DNA of 64,000 bases from Peristeroidobacter soli (lineage in GTDB: Bacteria > Pseudomonadota > Gammaproteobacteria > Steroidobacterales > Steroidobacteraceae): positions 62,001 to 126,000 of the forward strand of contig NZ_RYEV01000012.1 of the NCBI RefSeq assembly GCF_004138485.1. The letters run 5' to 3'. Of the stretch, positions 46,912 through 60,951 are shown in pieces. The position numbers were made by a program, and so were the translations under genes. Numbering within the stretch: the stretch's first letter is position 1; every line of letters begins with the position of its first letter. The notes under the pieces were generated by a model, which saw only the letters and a list, made by a program, of their open reading frames with translations, was not told the DNA's origin and did no database searches.

Positions 46912-47351
46912 TCCGTTGCTCCTGTGGAAGTGGGTTGAGACTCGACGAGTGTGATGGTGTGCGTTATCTCGGCCGTCTTGGCGATGATGGCGCTGGCCGA
47001 GCAGTATTTCTCGGCCGACAGCGCCACCGCGCGCTCGACCTTCTTGCTGTCGAGCGCGTGGCCAGTCACGGTGTAGTGCATCTGGATTTTGGTGAACACT
47101 TTCGGATCGGTGGTGGCGCGCTCGGCTTCGATGTCGACGACGCAATCGGTCACCGCCTCACGGCCGCGCTTCAAGATCAGCATGACGTCGAAAGCGGAGC
47201 AGCCGCCCAGGCCGAGCAGCAGCATCTCCATGGGGCGCACGCCGAGATTCCGGCCGCCGGCGTCGGGTGCGCCATCCATGACGACGGAATGTCCCGAGCC
47301 GGACTCGCCGACGAACATCACATCTTGAACCCATTTGATCCGTGCTTTCAT
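46908..47351 (-). CDS. OsmC-family protein (YhfA-like)
   Basis: A 147-residue protein. The start at MKARIKWVQDVMF is chosen over an upstream codon because it overlaps the aldehyde dehydrogenase stop by a single base, giving coupled translation. GLGGCSAFDVMLILKR holds the first Cys and EKYCSASAII the second, as in the YhfA subgroup. Function of this subgroup is less clear than that of Ohr; thiol-dependent peroxidase activity is likely. It lies between the dehydrogenase and the second OsmC gene. Confidence 0.9.
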   Translation of the reverse strand: MKARIKWVQDVMFVGESGSGHSVVMDGAPDAGGRNLGVRPMEMLLLGLGGCSAFDVMLILKRGREAVTDCVVDIEAERATTDPKVFTKIQMHYTVTGHALDSKKVERAVALSAEKYCSASAIIAKTAEITHTITLVESQPTSTGATE

Positions 47352-48829
47352 CAGCCGATCCCGCCGATGCACAGGTACTTGATCTCGAGATAATCCTCGA
47401 TGCCGTACTTCGAGCCTTCCCGGCCGATGCCGCTTTCCTTCACGCCGCCGAACGGCGCGACTTCGGTGGAAATGATGCCTTCATTGATGCCGACGATGCC
47501 GCTCTCCAGCGCCTCGGCCACGCGCCACACACGGGCGATGTCACGAGAGTAGAAATAAGAAGCCAGGCCGAACTCAGTGGAGTTGGCCAGCCGGATGACT
47601 TCCTCTTCAGTGTCGAACTTCATCAGCGGCGCCACCGGGCCGAATGTTTCCTCGCGCATGGCGAGCATGTCGGCCTTCACGCCGGTCAGCACCGTCGGCA
47701 CGTAGAAGTGACCGCCACCTTCGACGCGCTTGCCGCCGACCAGCACCTTCGCGCCCTTGCTCACAGCATCGCGCACGTGCTCCTCGACTTTGGCGACGGC
47801 CTTCTCTTCGATCAGCGGGCCGATGATCGTGCCCTGATCCAAGCCGTTGCCCACCTTCATCGCCGACACCTTCTCCGCGAGGCGCGCGGCGAAGCGGTCA
47901 TAGATGCCGCTCTGAACGTAGATGCGATTGGCGCAGACGCAGGTCTGACCGGCATTGCGATACTTCGATGCGATCGCGCCGTTGACCGCCGGCTCCAGGT
48001 CGGCGTCGTCGAACACGATGAACGGCGCGTTGCCGCCCAGCTCCAACGACACCTTCTTCACCGTGCCCGCGCACTGAGACATCAGCAGCTTGCCGACCGG
48101 CGTGGAGCCCGTGAAAGTCAGCTTGCGCACGAGAGGATTGCTCGTGAACTCGCCGCCGATGGGCTTCGGATCGCCCGGCACGACGGAGATGATGCCGGGA
48201 GGCAAGCCCGCCTTCTCGGCGAGCACGCACAAAGCGAGCGCCGAGTACGGCGTCAGCTCGGAAGGTTTGATGACCATCGTGCAACCAGCGGCGAGCGCTG
48301 GGGCAACCTTGCGCGTGATCATCGCGGTCGGGAAGTTCCAAGGCGTGATCGCGGCACAGACACCGATGGGCTGCTTCAGCACGACGATGCGCTTGTCCTG
48401 GCCGTGACTCGGAATCACATCACCGTAAACGCGCTTGGCTTCTTCCGCGAACCATTCGATGAAGGAGGCGGCATAGGCGATCTCGCCGCGGCTTTCCACC
48501 AGCGGCTTGCCCTGCTCGACGGTCATGAGCACGGCGAGATCTTCCTGATTCGCCATGATCAGATCGAACCATTTCCGCATCAGCTGCGCGCGCGCCTTCG
48601 CGGTCCGCGAGCGCCAATCGGCCAGCGCTTTATCGGCGGCTTCGATGGCTTCGCGCGCTTCCTTGACGCCGCAATTCGGTACGGTGCCGATGAGTTGCCC
48701 ATTGGCGGGGTTGAGGACTTGCTTCACTTCGCCGCTGGCTGCATCCACCCAGCGCCCACCGACGAAGGCTTGCTGGCGAAACAGACTGGGGTCGCGAAGA
48801 GAAAGCGTGCTCTGGGGGGCGGCGGCCAT
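47351..48829 (-). CDS. gabD: Succinate-semialdehyde dehydrogenase-type aldehyde dehydrogenase
   Basis: A 492-residue ALDH. Catalytic Glu is in LELGGNAPFIVFDDADL and Cys in AGQTCVCANRIYVQ; the CxC pair is typical of GabD enzymes. ITPWNFPTAMITRKVAPALAAGC and FGGVKESGIGREGSKYGIEDYLEIKY are diagnostic of the succinate-semialdehyde group. A GGAG site precedes the ATG by about 7 bases. It leads a three-gene unit with two OsmC-type genes. No gabT is present, so it may serve general aldehyde detoxification. Confidence 0.9.
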   Translation of the reverse strand: MAAAPQSTLSLRDPSLFRQQAFVGGRWVDAASGEVKQVLNPANGQLIGTVPNCGVKEAREAIEAADKALADWRSRTAKARAQLMRKWFDLIMANQEDLAVLMTVEQGKPLVESRGEIAYAASFIEWFAEEAKRVYGDVIPSHGQDKRIVVLKQPIGVCAAITPWNFPTAMITRKVAPALAAGCTMVIKPSELTPYSALALCVLAEKAGLPPGIISVVPGDPKPIGGEFTSNPLVRKLTFTGSTPVGKLLMSQCAGTVKKVSLELGGNAPFIVFDDADLEPAVNGAIASKYRNAGQTCVCANRIYVQSGIYDRFAARLAEKVSAMKVGNGLDQGTIIGPLIEEKAVAKVEEHVRDAVSKGAKVLVGGKRVEGGGHFYVPTVLTGVKADMLAMREETFGPVAPLMKFDTEEEVIRLANSTEFGLASYFYSRDIARVWRVAEALESGIVGINEGIISTEVAPFGGVKESGIGREGSKYGIEDYLEIKYLCIGGIG

Positions 48830-48865
48830 GAAATGCTCCGAGGATAAGAAGTCAGCGTCGATCGA

Positions 48866-49399
48866 TCAGTCGTCGACCAGCTGCTGACCAGGAAACAAAG
48901 CTTCGTTGAAACCAAAACTGCGCAGGTCGCGGATGCGCATGGGATAGAGGATGCCGTGCAGATGGTCGACTTCGTGTTGCACGACGCGCGCGTGAAAGCC
49001 TTCCACCGTGCGATCGATGGGCTGGCCCTTGGGGTCGAAGCCGCGGTAGCGCAGCTTGGTATAGCGCGGCACCAGGCCGCGCATGCCCGGTACCGACAGA
49101 CAACCTTCCCAGCCTTCTTCCATCGTCTCGGTCTGCGGCTCCAGCACCGGGTTGATCAGCTCGGTGTACGGCACTTCTTCGGCCTGCGGATAGCGGGGAT
49201 TCTTGCCCACGCCAAAGATCACGACTTGGAGAGACGTGCCGATCTGTGGGGCCGCGATGCCGGCGCCGTTCAGCGCGGCCATGGTGTCCTTCATATCCTG
49301 CAGCAGGGCGTGCAGCTCGGGCGTATCGAAGCGCTCCACGGGCTTGGCCACCTGCAGGAGCACCGGATCGCCCATTCTCAAGACCGGCCGGACCGACAT
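48866..49399 (-). CDS. def: Peptide deformylase
   Basis: Removes the formyl group from nascent proteins. The 177-residue form starting [18 protein letters not shown] has the three family motifs [13 protein letters not shown] and QHEVDHLHG, whose Cys and two His bind the metal. An upstream GTG/ATG frame would add about 31 unsupported residues. It is not next to fmt, unlike the usual def gene, so it may be a second copy. Divergent from the MocA-like gene. Confidence 0.94.
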   Translation of the reverse strand: MSVRPVLRMGDPVLLQVAKPVERFDTPELHALLQDMKDTMAALNGAGIAAPQIGTSLQVVIFGVGKNPRYPQAEEVPYTELINPVLEPQTETMEEGWEGCLSVPGMRGLVPRYTKLRYRGFDPKGQPIDRTVEGFHARVVQHEVDHLHGILYPMRIRDLRSFGFNEALFPGQQLVDD

Positions 49400-49500
49400 G
49401 TCGATAATCGTCGTGAAGAGAGCTGATGAGATACCAGTATAGTATCGCCCCAGCCAAACCCAAGAACTTGACCTCGAACGTCTGTCATCCAACTGTCTCT

Positions 49501-50121
49501 ATGTCGTCGCCACCTCATGTTCTGGTCCTGGCCGCCGGCGCCTCGCGGCGTCTGGGGCAGCCCAAGCAACTGGTGAAGCTGGCCGGCCGGCCGGCGCTAC
49601 ATATTGTGGTGTCGAACGCGGTGGCGGTCGCGGGTCATGCGGTTACCGTCGTGGTCGGAGCGCACGCGCGCGAGTTGACGCACTTGTTGGCCCACTCGCC
49701 CGCCTCGGTCATCGTGAATCGTCAATGGGAAGAGGGCATGGCATCCTCGCTGCGCTTCGGCGTCGCTTCGCTACCGCCCGGATGCCAGGCAGTGATGGTG
49801 CTACTCGGCGATCAAGTGGCCGTGACCGCCGACGATCTGAAGCGTCTGGTGAGCGCCTGGAAAGGTGAGGAGAGCATGATCGCCGCCAGCGTCTACGAGC
49901 AGCGCGTCGGTGTGCCCGCAATCTTTCCACGCTTGAGTTTCAGCGAGCTCGCCGAGCTGCGCGGCGATCAAGGCGCGCGCAGGGTGCTCGAACGTAACAA
50001 TTACCGTCTGGTCCGCGTGCCCATGGCGAACGCGGCCATCGATCTGGACACGCCGGAAGACCTTGCCGCGCTGAACGAACGTTTTCAGCGGACGGAATCG
50101 ACCTACAACCCCGAGAACTAA
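49501..50121 (+). CDS. MocA/MobA-like nucleotidyltransferase
   Basis: A 206-residue NTP_transf_3 protein. The nucleotide-binding motif VLVLAAGASRRLGQPKQLV is at the N-terminus. EEGMASSLRFGVASLPPGCQAVMVLLGDQVAVTADDL carries the metal-binding Asp. LERNNYRLVRVPMANAAIDLDTPEDLAAL is typical of MocA, the CTP:molybdopterin cytidylyltransferase. An ATG 75 bases upstream would add unrelated residues. Molybdenum cofactor use is plausible, but no molybdoenzyme gene lies nearby, so the substrate is provisional. Confidence 0.85.
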   Translation: MSSPPHVLVLAAGASRRLGQPKQLVKLAGRPALHIVVSNAVAVAGHAVTVVVGAHARELTHLLAHSPASVIVNRQWEEGMASSLRFGVASLPPGCQAVMVLLGDQVAVTADDLKRLVSAWKGEESMIAASVYEQRVGVPAIFPRLSFSELAELRGDQGARRVLERNNYRLVRVPMANAAIDLDTPEDLAALNERFQRTESTYNPEN

Positions 50122-50125
50122 ACGC

Positions 50126-50203
50126 TTGCGCGTCGTCATCATCCTGCTGCTCATCGCGTTCGTGATTGCCGTCATCTGGCTGCGAGCCAAGCGCAAGCGC
50201 TGA
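50126..50203 (+). CDS. Tiny membrane peptide (candidate)
   Basis: A 25-codon frame from a TTG, 4 bases after the mocA-like stop: MRVVIILLLIAFVIAVIWL, then basic RAKRKR. One transmembrane segment with a positively charged tail is a typical small membrane protein, but no homologue was recognised and the start is a weak TTG. Confidence 0.35.
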   Translation: MRVVIILLLIAFVIAVIWLRAKRKR

Positions 50204-50260
50204 AACATCGGCCGCCGCTCGGTCGTTACTCCTGCGACTGTCGTCGCGGAGGGTTGCGTC

Positions 50261-50443
50261 ATGCAGGAGTTTTTCCAACAGCATCTGGTCGCCATGGTGA
50301 TATTGCTTGCGCTGGCGATCGCGCTGACCATTTTCGTGTTCCGTAAACGGAAGTTCGAACCCGGCTATCGCAAGGGCGAGGCGGCCGATCCGCAGCGGGT
50401 GAAGGAACAGAACCGGCCCGACGAGTGGAGCCGGAGTCATTGA
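50261..50443 (+). CDS. Small single-span membrane protein
   Basis: A 60-residue protein with a GGAGGG ribosome-binding site about 9 bases before the ATG. One transmembrane segment (LVAMVILLALAIALTIFVF, residues 9-27) is followed by a basic and then mixed-charge tail (RKRKFEPGYRKGEAADPQRVKEQ). Family not recognised. It ends 9 bases before the stop of the convergent response regulator. Confidence 0.6.
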   Translation: MQEFFQQHLVAMVILLALAIALTIFVFRKRKFEPGYRKGEAADPQRVKEQNRPDEWSRSH

Positions 50444-50452
50444 CGCTGGCGG

Positions 50453-50854
50453 TCAGTCCTGAGGTGACGGCGCGGGTACGCCGAGCGAGGCGAGCGCGCC
50501 GATCAACATGGACGCGGTGTAGGGCTTCACCAGAACCCCGATGCGCTGATCCGCGGCGAACTTGTCTTTGAGCTCGCGCTCACTGCGGCCGCTGGCGATC
50601 AGGATAGGCAGGTTGTGTAGCTTGGCGCGCATCTCGGCGGCGAGCTGGTCGCCGGGGCGGTCGGGCAGACCCATGTCCACGATGACCGCCGAGATATCCA
50701 GCGCGCCGGTCAGAGCCGAACTCGCTTCCGCGGCGTCGCCTGCCTGCAACACGTGAAAGCCGGCATCTTCGAGGGCATCCACGGCAAACATGCGGACGAG
50801 CATTTCGTCTTCGACGATGAGTACCCGCGCTGGTCCCGATTGCTGATCTGTCAT
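50453..50854 (-). CDS. Single-domain response regulator
   Basis: A 133-residue CheY-like receiver: VLIVEDEMLVRM carries the acidic pocket, the phosphoacceptor is D60 in AVIVDMGLPD, and the conserved Lys is in VLVKPYT. No output domain. It is divergent from a second single-domain regulator at 51206 and the hybrid kinases, so it could be a phosphate sink or shuttle for them. The start MTDQQSGPARVLIVEDE is the first plausible one; upstream frames are noise. Confidence 0.88.
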   Translation of the reverse strand: MTDQQSGPARVLIVEDEMLVRMFAVDALEDAGFHVLQAGDAAEASSALTGALDISAVIVDMGLPDRPGDQLAAEMRAKLHNLPILIASGRSERELKDKFAADQRIGVLVKPYTASMLIGALASLGVPAPSPQD

Positions 50855-51205
50855 GGGGGTGTTGGTTGTTACTGGTTGCCGCCATGGCGACCTTGAGCGT
50901 TGCGCGGCGGAGTGTACTGCAGTCCCTGGGTCGTGCGTATAACGTACGGTAAAACTTGGGAAAAGTACGTCATAACGCACCTTAGGTAAGTTTTTCAAGG
51001 ACAAAATGGCAGCTTGTGACGCGGCGACGCGGAACTTTCTACAAGAGCGGCGCATTGGTTGGTCTGCGCCGCGATCTGACTCGAAACAACGACATATTCT
51101 CAAGGTGCCGCGAGTTCGGGTGCAGTACAGGCGTGGCCGCCTGCCGACGGCCCGCTTTGGCGCAACACTATTCCGGAGTAGCGGCGCGGTGGACGAGCTC
51201 ATCGC
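50855..51205. other. Divergent control region between two response regulators
   Basis: No gene. It holds the inverted repeat at 50933-50980 and AT-richer sequence than its surroundings at about 50930-51010, where the promoters of both flanking genes presumably lie. No specific -35/-10 pair stood out. Confidence 0.6.
50933..50980. promoter_or_regulatory. Long imperfect inverted repeat
   Basis: Left arm GTGCGTATAACGTAC (50933-50947) and right arm GTACGTCATAACGCAC (50965-50980) are complementary except for one mismatch and one extra base; the centre is 17 bases. Could be a pair of operator half sites for a regulator of this signalling locus. Confidence 0.5.
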
Positions 51206-51631
51206 ATGCAAATGAATTCCGATCCCCCCGCAACGCCCGACACCGCGCGCGCATTGCGCGTATTGATCGTCGAGGACGAATCGCTGGTCAGTCTGTTCCT
51301 GCAGGGCGTACTGCGGGACCTGGGCCATGAAGTCAGCGGTATCGCCCCTTCTTTGAGAACTGCCCTGGCTTTTGCCGCAGGCACGCCAACGGACTTGGCC
51401 ATCGTGGATGTCGGCTTGGCCGGCGACGGTGGTGACGGCATCGATGCAGCCGTTGCCCTGCGCGCCCGTCATGGAATTCCCGCCCTGCTGATGACGGGAG
51501 CCCCATTGGCCTCCCTGGGTGAACGGGTCAAGGATGCCCAACCTCTCGGCTTCCTCGCGAAGCCCTATACCGAAGCGGATGTGGAGCGAGCATTGATCGC
51601 GGCGGTGGCGCAGCTACCGCTACAGATCTGA
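51206..51631 (+). CDS. Single-domain response regulator
   Basis: A 141-residue receiver protein. RVLIVEDESLVSLFLQG holds the acidic residues, D68 in LAIVDVGLAGD is the phosphoacceptor, and FLAKPYTEADVERAL contains the conserved Lys. The start at 51206 has an alternative ATG two codons later. It lies 85 bases before the giant hybrid kinase and is probably cotranscribed with it, making it a candidate phosphotransfer partner. No DNA-binding domain. Confidence 0.88.
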   Translation: MQMNSDPPATPDTARALRVLIVEDESLVSLFLQGVLRDLGHEVSGIAPSLRTALAFAAGTPTDLAIVDVGLAGDGGDGIDAAVALRARHGIPALLMTGAPLASLGERVKDAQPLGFLAKPYTEADVERALIAAVAQLPLQI

Positions 51632-51716
51632 TCGGAAGGCTGCGCCAGCAGGCGCGCGGCTGAGCGAATCCCGCGGGAACAGCCCGCTCCCGCCCTGGAC
51701 CATCGACGGGTGAGCA

Positions 51717-56092
<4,376 letters not shown>

Positions 56093-56111
<19 letters not shown>

Positions 56112-58186
56112 ACAAAGGCATGCAGGCCCTGGGCCCGCGGATCGCTGACACCGACGAAGAGGTGCCGGCGGTGGACGCTACTGGCACTTTGCCGGCGCTG
56201 CCGATGCGCGCGACCATTCTCATCGTCGATGACGAGCCCAACAATCGGTTCGCGCTGGCGCAGGTGCTGGCCGAGCTGGAGGAAACCGTCGTCGAGGCGG
56301 CCTCCGGCGAGGACGCGTTACGTTTTTTGCTTCGCGAGGAATGTGCGCTCATCCTGCTCGACGCCAACATGCCGGGCCTCGACGGTTACACCACCGCCGA
56401 GCTGATCCGTCGTCGCGAACGCTCGCGCCACATTCCCATCATTTTCGTCAGCGCCATCGATCGCGACGACGAGCACATCGCGCGGGCCTATTCGATGGGC
56501 GCCGTCGACTATGTGTTCAAGCCCGTGGATCCGGTGATCCTGCGCTCCAAGGTCGCGGTGCTCGTCGATCTGTATCGCAAGAGCGCGGAAGTCGAGCGCA
56601 AGGTCGCGCTCGAACGTTTCCTACAGGAAGAGAACCTGCGCATCCGTCAGGAGAAGCTCGAAGCCGAGCGACAGTTGCGGCAGGTCGAGGAACGGCAAGC
56701 CGCCATCGTCCGCTCGCTGCCCATCGCGCTGTACAGCGCGGCGATCGACTCGAAATTCGCCGGCCCGCGTTTCATCAGCGACGTCATCGCCGATTCGATC
56801 GGGTTCTCGCCCGGTCTGTTCATCGACTACCCGCAACTGTGGGTCGACAACATTCATCCCGACGATCGCGAGCGGGTGTTGAACGAAGTCGAGTCGATCC
56901 CGACCCTCGGCGGCATGTCGACCGAATACCGCTGGGTCTGCGCCGACGGCTCGCATCGCTGGTTCCTGGACCGTGCGGTGTTGATCCGCCAGGACGGCCG
57001 GCCGTTTGAGATCTTCGGCAGCTGCCTGGATATCACCGATCGCCGCAGCGTCGAGCAACAGCTCATCCAGTCGCAGAAGATGGAAGCCGTTGGCCAGCTC
57101 ACCGGCGGCATCGCGCACGACTTCAACAACATGCTCACCGTCGTGATCGGCAACCTCGATTCGCTGGCCCGGGCACTGAAAGGCACGGGACGCAATTTCG
57201 ATCGCGCGCAGATGGCGCTTACCGGCGCACTCAGCTGTGCCGAGTTGACGCGTCGCATGCTGGCATTCGCACGTCGTCAGCCGTTACAGCCGAGCGCGGT
57301 GAATCTGGGCGAGGTCAGCCGGAATATCACCAAACTGTTGGGCCGGACCTTGGGTGAGCGTGTCCAGATCGATGTGCTGGTCCAGGAAGAGTTGTGGAAC
57401 GTGCTGGCCGATCCGGCGCAGGTCGAGTCGTCGCTCATCAATCTGGCGGTCAATGCCCGGGACGCCATGCATGAGGGCGGCACGCTGACCATCGAAACGC
57501 GCAACATCGGTCGAAATGAACGCGATGCGGATTTGCCGGAGGGCGAGTTCGTGTTGCTATCGGTGACTGACACGGGCGCTGGCATGACGCCCGATGTGTT
57601 GGAGCGCGCGCTCGAGCCGTTCTTCACCACGAAGCGCATGGGGCACGGCACGGGCCTCGGCCTCAGCATGGTGTACGGTTTCGTCAAACAATCGGGCGGC
57701 CACGTGAAGATCATCAGCACGCCAGGTCGCGGCACCAGCGTGAGAATCTATCTGCCGCGCACCGATGCGGCACCGAGCATCACTTCGGCGAGCGGCGAAG
57801 ACTTGTCGCTATCGGGTCAGGATCGAACCATCCTGCTGGTCGAAGACGACGCGGGCGTTCGCGCTGTGACGGCAGCGATGCTGAAGGAACTGCAGTTCAA
57901 CGTCATCGAGGCGGACAACGGTGCCCGCGCACTGGACATCGTCGATCGAGAATCGACCATTGATTTGTTGTTCACCGACATCGTCATGCCCGGCGGAATG
58001 AATGGATTCGAGCTCGGCCGCCTGGCTCGCGAGCGGCGTCCTCAACTGCCTGTCCTCTATGCCACCGGATACTCGGCTTCATACGCGGCACCCGAGAAGG
58101 GCGCCGACATGCTCGCCAAGCCGTATCGCGAAGCGGATTTGCGTAGCAAGCTGCGCGGGCTCTTGCCTGTTCGCGCCAGGGCGTGA
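56093..58186 (+). CDS. Hybrid histidine kinase (REC-PAS-HisKA-HATPase-REC)
   Basis: A 697-residue soluble kinase beginning within the end of the previous gene; GTG at 56093 or ATG at 56120 are both possible starts. Domains in order: receiver with D90 (ALILLDANMPG), coiled coil (about 165-205), PAS (about 205-325, with WVDNIHPDDRERVLNEV), HisKA with H342 in GGIAHDFNNML, HATPase (about 440-560, GTGLGLSMVYGFVKQSGG), and a final receiver with D629 (LLFTDIVMPGG). It probably receives phosphate from or passes it to the giant kinase and the single-domain regulators. The overlap implies coupled expression. Confidence 0.92.
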
Positions 58187-58269
58187 GATTTACTTCGCGC
58201 CGCTTCGCCGTTCCTGGCGTCGCCGGGAGGCGATAGAGCACTCCCGGCGACGCAGGCCATCAAGGCCTC

Positions 58270-60603
58270 TTAGTTCCCTTTCAGCTCCAAGGTTCGCAGC
58301 TCCTTGTCCGCTGTGATCTCAGCTTCAGTGAACGGCAACTTCAGCCACTGACTCTTCGAATACAACTTCGTCTGGTCCGCCGAGTACGGCGAATCCTCTT
58401 CTTCCGATTGCGAGTACGACAGGATGCCGTGCGCGTTCACCTCGCCCGTATCGGTCCAGGTCACCACTTGCATCCAGCTGTTGCCGGTGACGATGGGCGA
58501 ATAGCCTTTGCCCGGGGTGAGCTTGCCGACCAGGACGCTGAATACGCCGGCGCCGTGCGTGCCGCCCGGCAGGCCGATCCTCTCACCATTGCGTTCGGTG
58601 AATTGCACATCGCCCCACAGCGCATCCAAAGGAATTTGCGCGTCGGTGAGTTTCTGGGTCGCGGTCGCGAGCGCCTGCATGACCGCCTTGCGAATCCTGG
58701 CGTCGCCGACCTTGATCTGGCGCGGCGTGTTCACCGCGTCCTTGGCATCGAACGGCACTTGCCACAAATCCGGAATCGCGGTGATCAGCGGCAGCGCTTC
58801 GGTCCAGATGTGCGCGCCACGGCTCGTGACATCGTGCCTGCGATCCCAGCCGGCCAGCACTTCGCACGACTTGGTCACGTCCACGCTGTTCTTTTCCAGC
58901 TTCACCGTCTTCGGCTCGCGCTTGCAGATCGCCAGCACTTCATCGAGCACGAGCTCGGCGCCGTAGCTGCGATGATTGAAGAGCAGGTCCTGCAGACGCT
59001 GCGCGTCGAAGCGATTGCGTTCCTTGGCGTTCAACACTTCATTGACCATGACCAAGCCGGCACGGGTGCGCAACGAGCGCTCGGTGCTCTCGGCGCCGAT
59101 GATGGGCGAGAAGCCCTCCAGCGGCTGCGCGGGATTCGACAGCCAGTAACTGTCGTTGGAGTTGGTGACGTAGTCGTCACGGATCAGATGCGGCATCTGT
59201 TGCGGCGGCAGAATGCCCGGCTGCTGAGCGCGTTCGTCGATGCGCCATTCGCATTCCGGTGCACCCCGCAGCACTACGACTCGCCACGCGCCCCAGCGTC
59301 CTTCTCGTTCACCGGCGCAGGTCTTGATCAGCGCTGCATCGACGTTCGGCACCACCGACATGTCGGCATACAACGCCTTGCCATCGCGATCGGCGGCGAT
59401 GGTGTTCACCCAGGCCGTGCCTTGCGACGTTTGCAGCGATGTGAGGATGTCGTCGACGTTCTTGGCGCGAGCGAACTTCAGATACTGCTCGGTCGCGCGA
59501 TTGTTATCGAGGTTGGAATCGCGAACCGCGTAGGCCCGCTCGCGGGTCCACGGCAGATCCTTGTCCTCGATGATCGGGCCGAAATGACTGAAATACGTCG
59601 TGCGCTCCTCGGTCTTCAGTGTGCCGTCGGGCTGGCGCACTTCGACGCTCACTGTGTGCGCGGTGAGCTTGCGAGTCTCGTTGCCGTAGCGATACGACAG
59701 CGGATCGTTCGGATCGAGCGTCAATTCATACAGCGTGGAACGCAGGCTGCTCGATACCGTGTGCGACCACGCGATGTCGTGATTGAAACCGATGCTGATG
59801 AACGGCGTGGAAATCAGGCCCACGCCCATCACATCGACTTGATCCGGAATCGTGAGATGCGCCATGTGGAAGCGACTCGAGCCCCACCAGGGATAGTGTG
59901 GATTGCCCAACACCATGCCGCGACCGTTTGTCGTGGCGGCCTTGCCGAGCGCGATGGCATTCGAACCCATCATCGTCGCGTCTTCCGGCGCGGGTGGCGC
60001 CACTCGGGACGTCTTTTCATCCTTGCTCGGAGGCGCGGCGTTGGCGATCGCGGCCGGCGAACGGCCTACGCCATAACGAATGCCGACACCGATGCCGACG
60101 CGCGCCATATCCACGGCATCGATCGGGCGCACCCACGGTTGATTGCGACAGCTCGCCGGAAGTTGCTCACCGGTATGGTCCGCGAGATAGCGGTTGTAGC
60201 CGGCGATGTAGCCCTTGGTCATCTCGACAATTTCGGGCGGCGTGCGGCTACTGGCGTGCGCGAGTGACTCATTGGTGATCACCGACTTGTGGAAGACATC
60301 GCTTTCGAGCCGACCTTCCTCGGGGCCGAAGAACTTGGCCTGTTCGCCCCGCACGGTGACGAACTCGCGAGCCAGCGTGCACACCGAATCGGTGGCGACG
60401 GCGTAGGCGAGACCATATCCGAGACCCGCCCAATCGTTGGCTTTGACGTGCGGCACGCCGTGAGCGGTCCAGCGCACGGTCGCGTTGTAGCGCTCCTTGC
60501 TCGCCGCCTCGTTCGAGGGCGGTTTACTGCAGCCGACGGTGATTGCGGCACACGCCAGCAGCAGCGTCGTGCTTCGAAGGGTTCGATGGCTTCGCGAAGT
60601 CAT
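58270..60603 (-). CDS. Penicillin acylase-family lipoprotein (N-terminal nucleophile hydrolase)
   Basis: A 777-residue exported enzyme with lipobox ITVGC (Cys25). It belongs to the penicillin G acylase/PvdQ/HacB group, in which a precursor cuts itself into two chains and the new N-terminal Ser is the nucleophile. That Ser is S214 in MMGSNAIALG, and the following GMVLGNPHYPW matches the family. GFNHDIAWSHTVSSS is the conserved oxyanion region. Substrates range from beta-lactams to acyl-homoserine lactones and acyl-peptides; the true one is unknown. It is divergent from rhlE and convergent with the second hybrid kinase. Confidence 0.9.
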   Translation of the reverse strand: MTSRSHRTLRSTTLLLACAAITVGCSKPPSNEAASKERYNATVRWTAHGVPHVKANDWAGLGYGLAYAVATDSVCTLAREFVTVRGEQAKFFGPEEGRLESDVFHKSVITNESLAHASSRTPPEIVEMTKGYIAGYNRYLADHTGEQLPASCRNQPWVRPIDAVDMARVGIGVGIRYGVGRSPAAIANAAPPSKDEKTSRVAPPAPEDATMMGSNAIALGKAATTNGRGMVLGNPHYPWWGSSRFHMAHLTIPDQVDVMGVGLISTPFISIGFNHDIAWSHTVSSSLRSTLYELTLDPNDPLSYRYGNETRKLTAHTVSVEVRQPDGTLKTEERTTYFSHFGPIIEDKDLPWTRERAYAVRDSNLDNNRATEQYLKFARAKNVDDILTSLQTSQGTAWVNTIAADRDGKALYADMSVVPNVDAALIKTCAGEREGRWGAWRVVVLRGAPECEWRIDERAQQPGILPPQQMPHLIRDDYVTNSNDSYWLSNPAQPLEGFSPIIGAESTERSLRTRAGLVMVNEVLNAKERNRFDAQRLQDLLFNHRSYGAELVLDEVLAICKREPKTVKLEKNSVDVTKSCEVLAGWDRRHDVTSRGAHIWTEALPLITAIPDLWQVPFDAKDAVNTPRQIKVGDARIRKAVMQALATATQKLTDAQIPLDALWGDVQFTERNGERIGLPGGTHGAGVFSVLVGKLTPGKGYSPIVTGNSWMQVVTWTDTGEVNAHGILSYSQSEEEDSPYSADQTKLYSKSQWLKLPFTEAEITADKELRTLELKGN

Positions 60604-60951
60604 ACTCGTTTTGTCTCCAGAGTCGCGGATCGATAGCGCAAAGTTACAGCGCGACAGGCTGCCGCGCCTTCGCGTTCAAGACGGGCGAACGTCGCAATTC
60701 GGGCCCGGCACCCCTCTTGATGTCGGACAATCCGGCCAAATATCCGGCCCAAAGCGCCACTCTGCGGAATTGAAGCTCGTCAAACCGGCCCGATCCAGGT
60801 AGAGTGCGTAACTTCTCAGCCGCCATCCGGTCGGCTTCACCCCTCGGGTTCGTCGGCCCCGCATCGTTAATTCTGGGCCCGCCTCGATTTATCTCCCGCC
60901 TCACTGGATCCGAAACGCAAGTTTCTGCAGGCTGGTTGAGGGTTTGTTTCC
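60604..60951. other. Divergent intergenic region between the acylase gene and rhlE
   Basis: A 348-base stretch without a supported gene. It must hold the promoters of both flanking genes. Nothing recognisable stood out beyond a GAGGG ribosome-binding site 9 bases before the rhlE start. Confidence 0.5.

Noticed and set aside
47342..48847. 501-residue plus-strand frame opposite the aldehyde dehydrogenase
   Set aside because: Antisense of a well-conserved gene; no motif.
58408..60267. 619-residue plus-strand frame opposite the acylase gene
   Set aside because: Arg/His-rich shadow without start context or domains.
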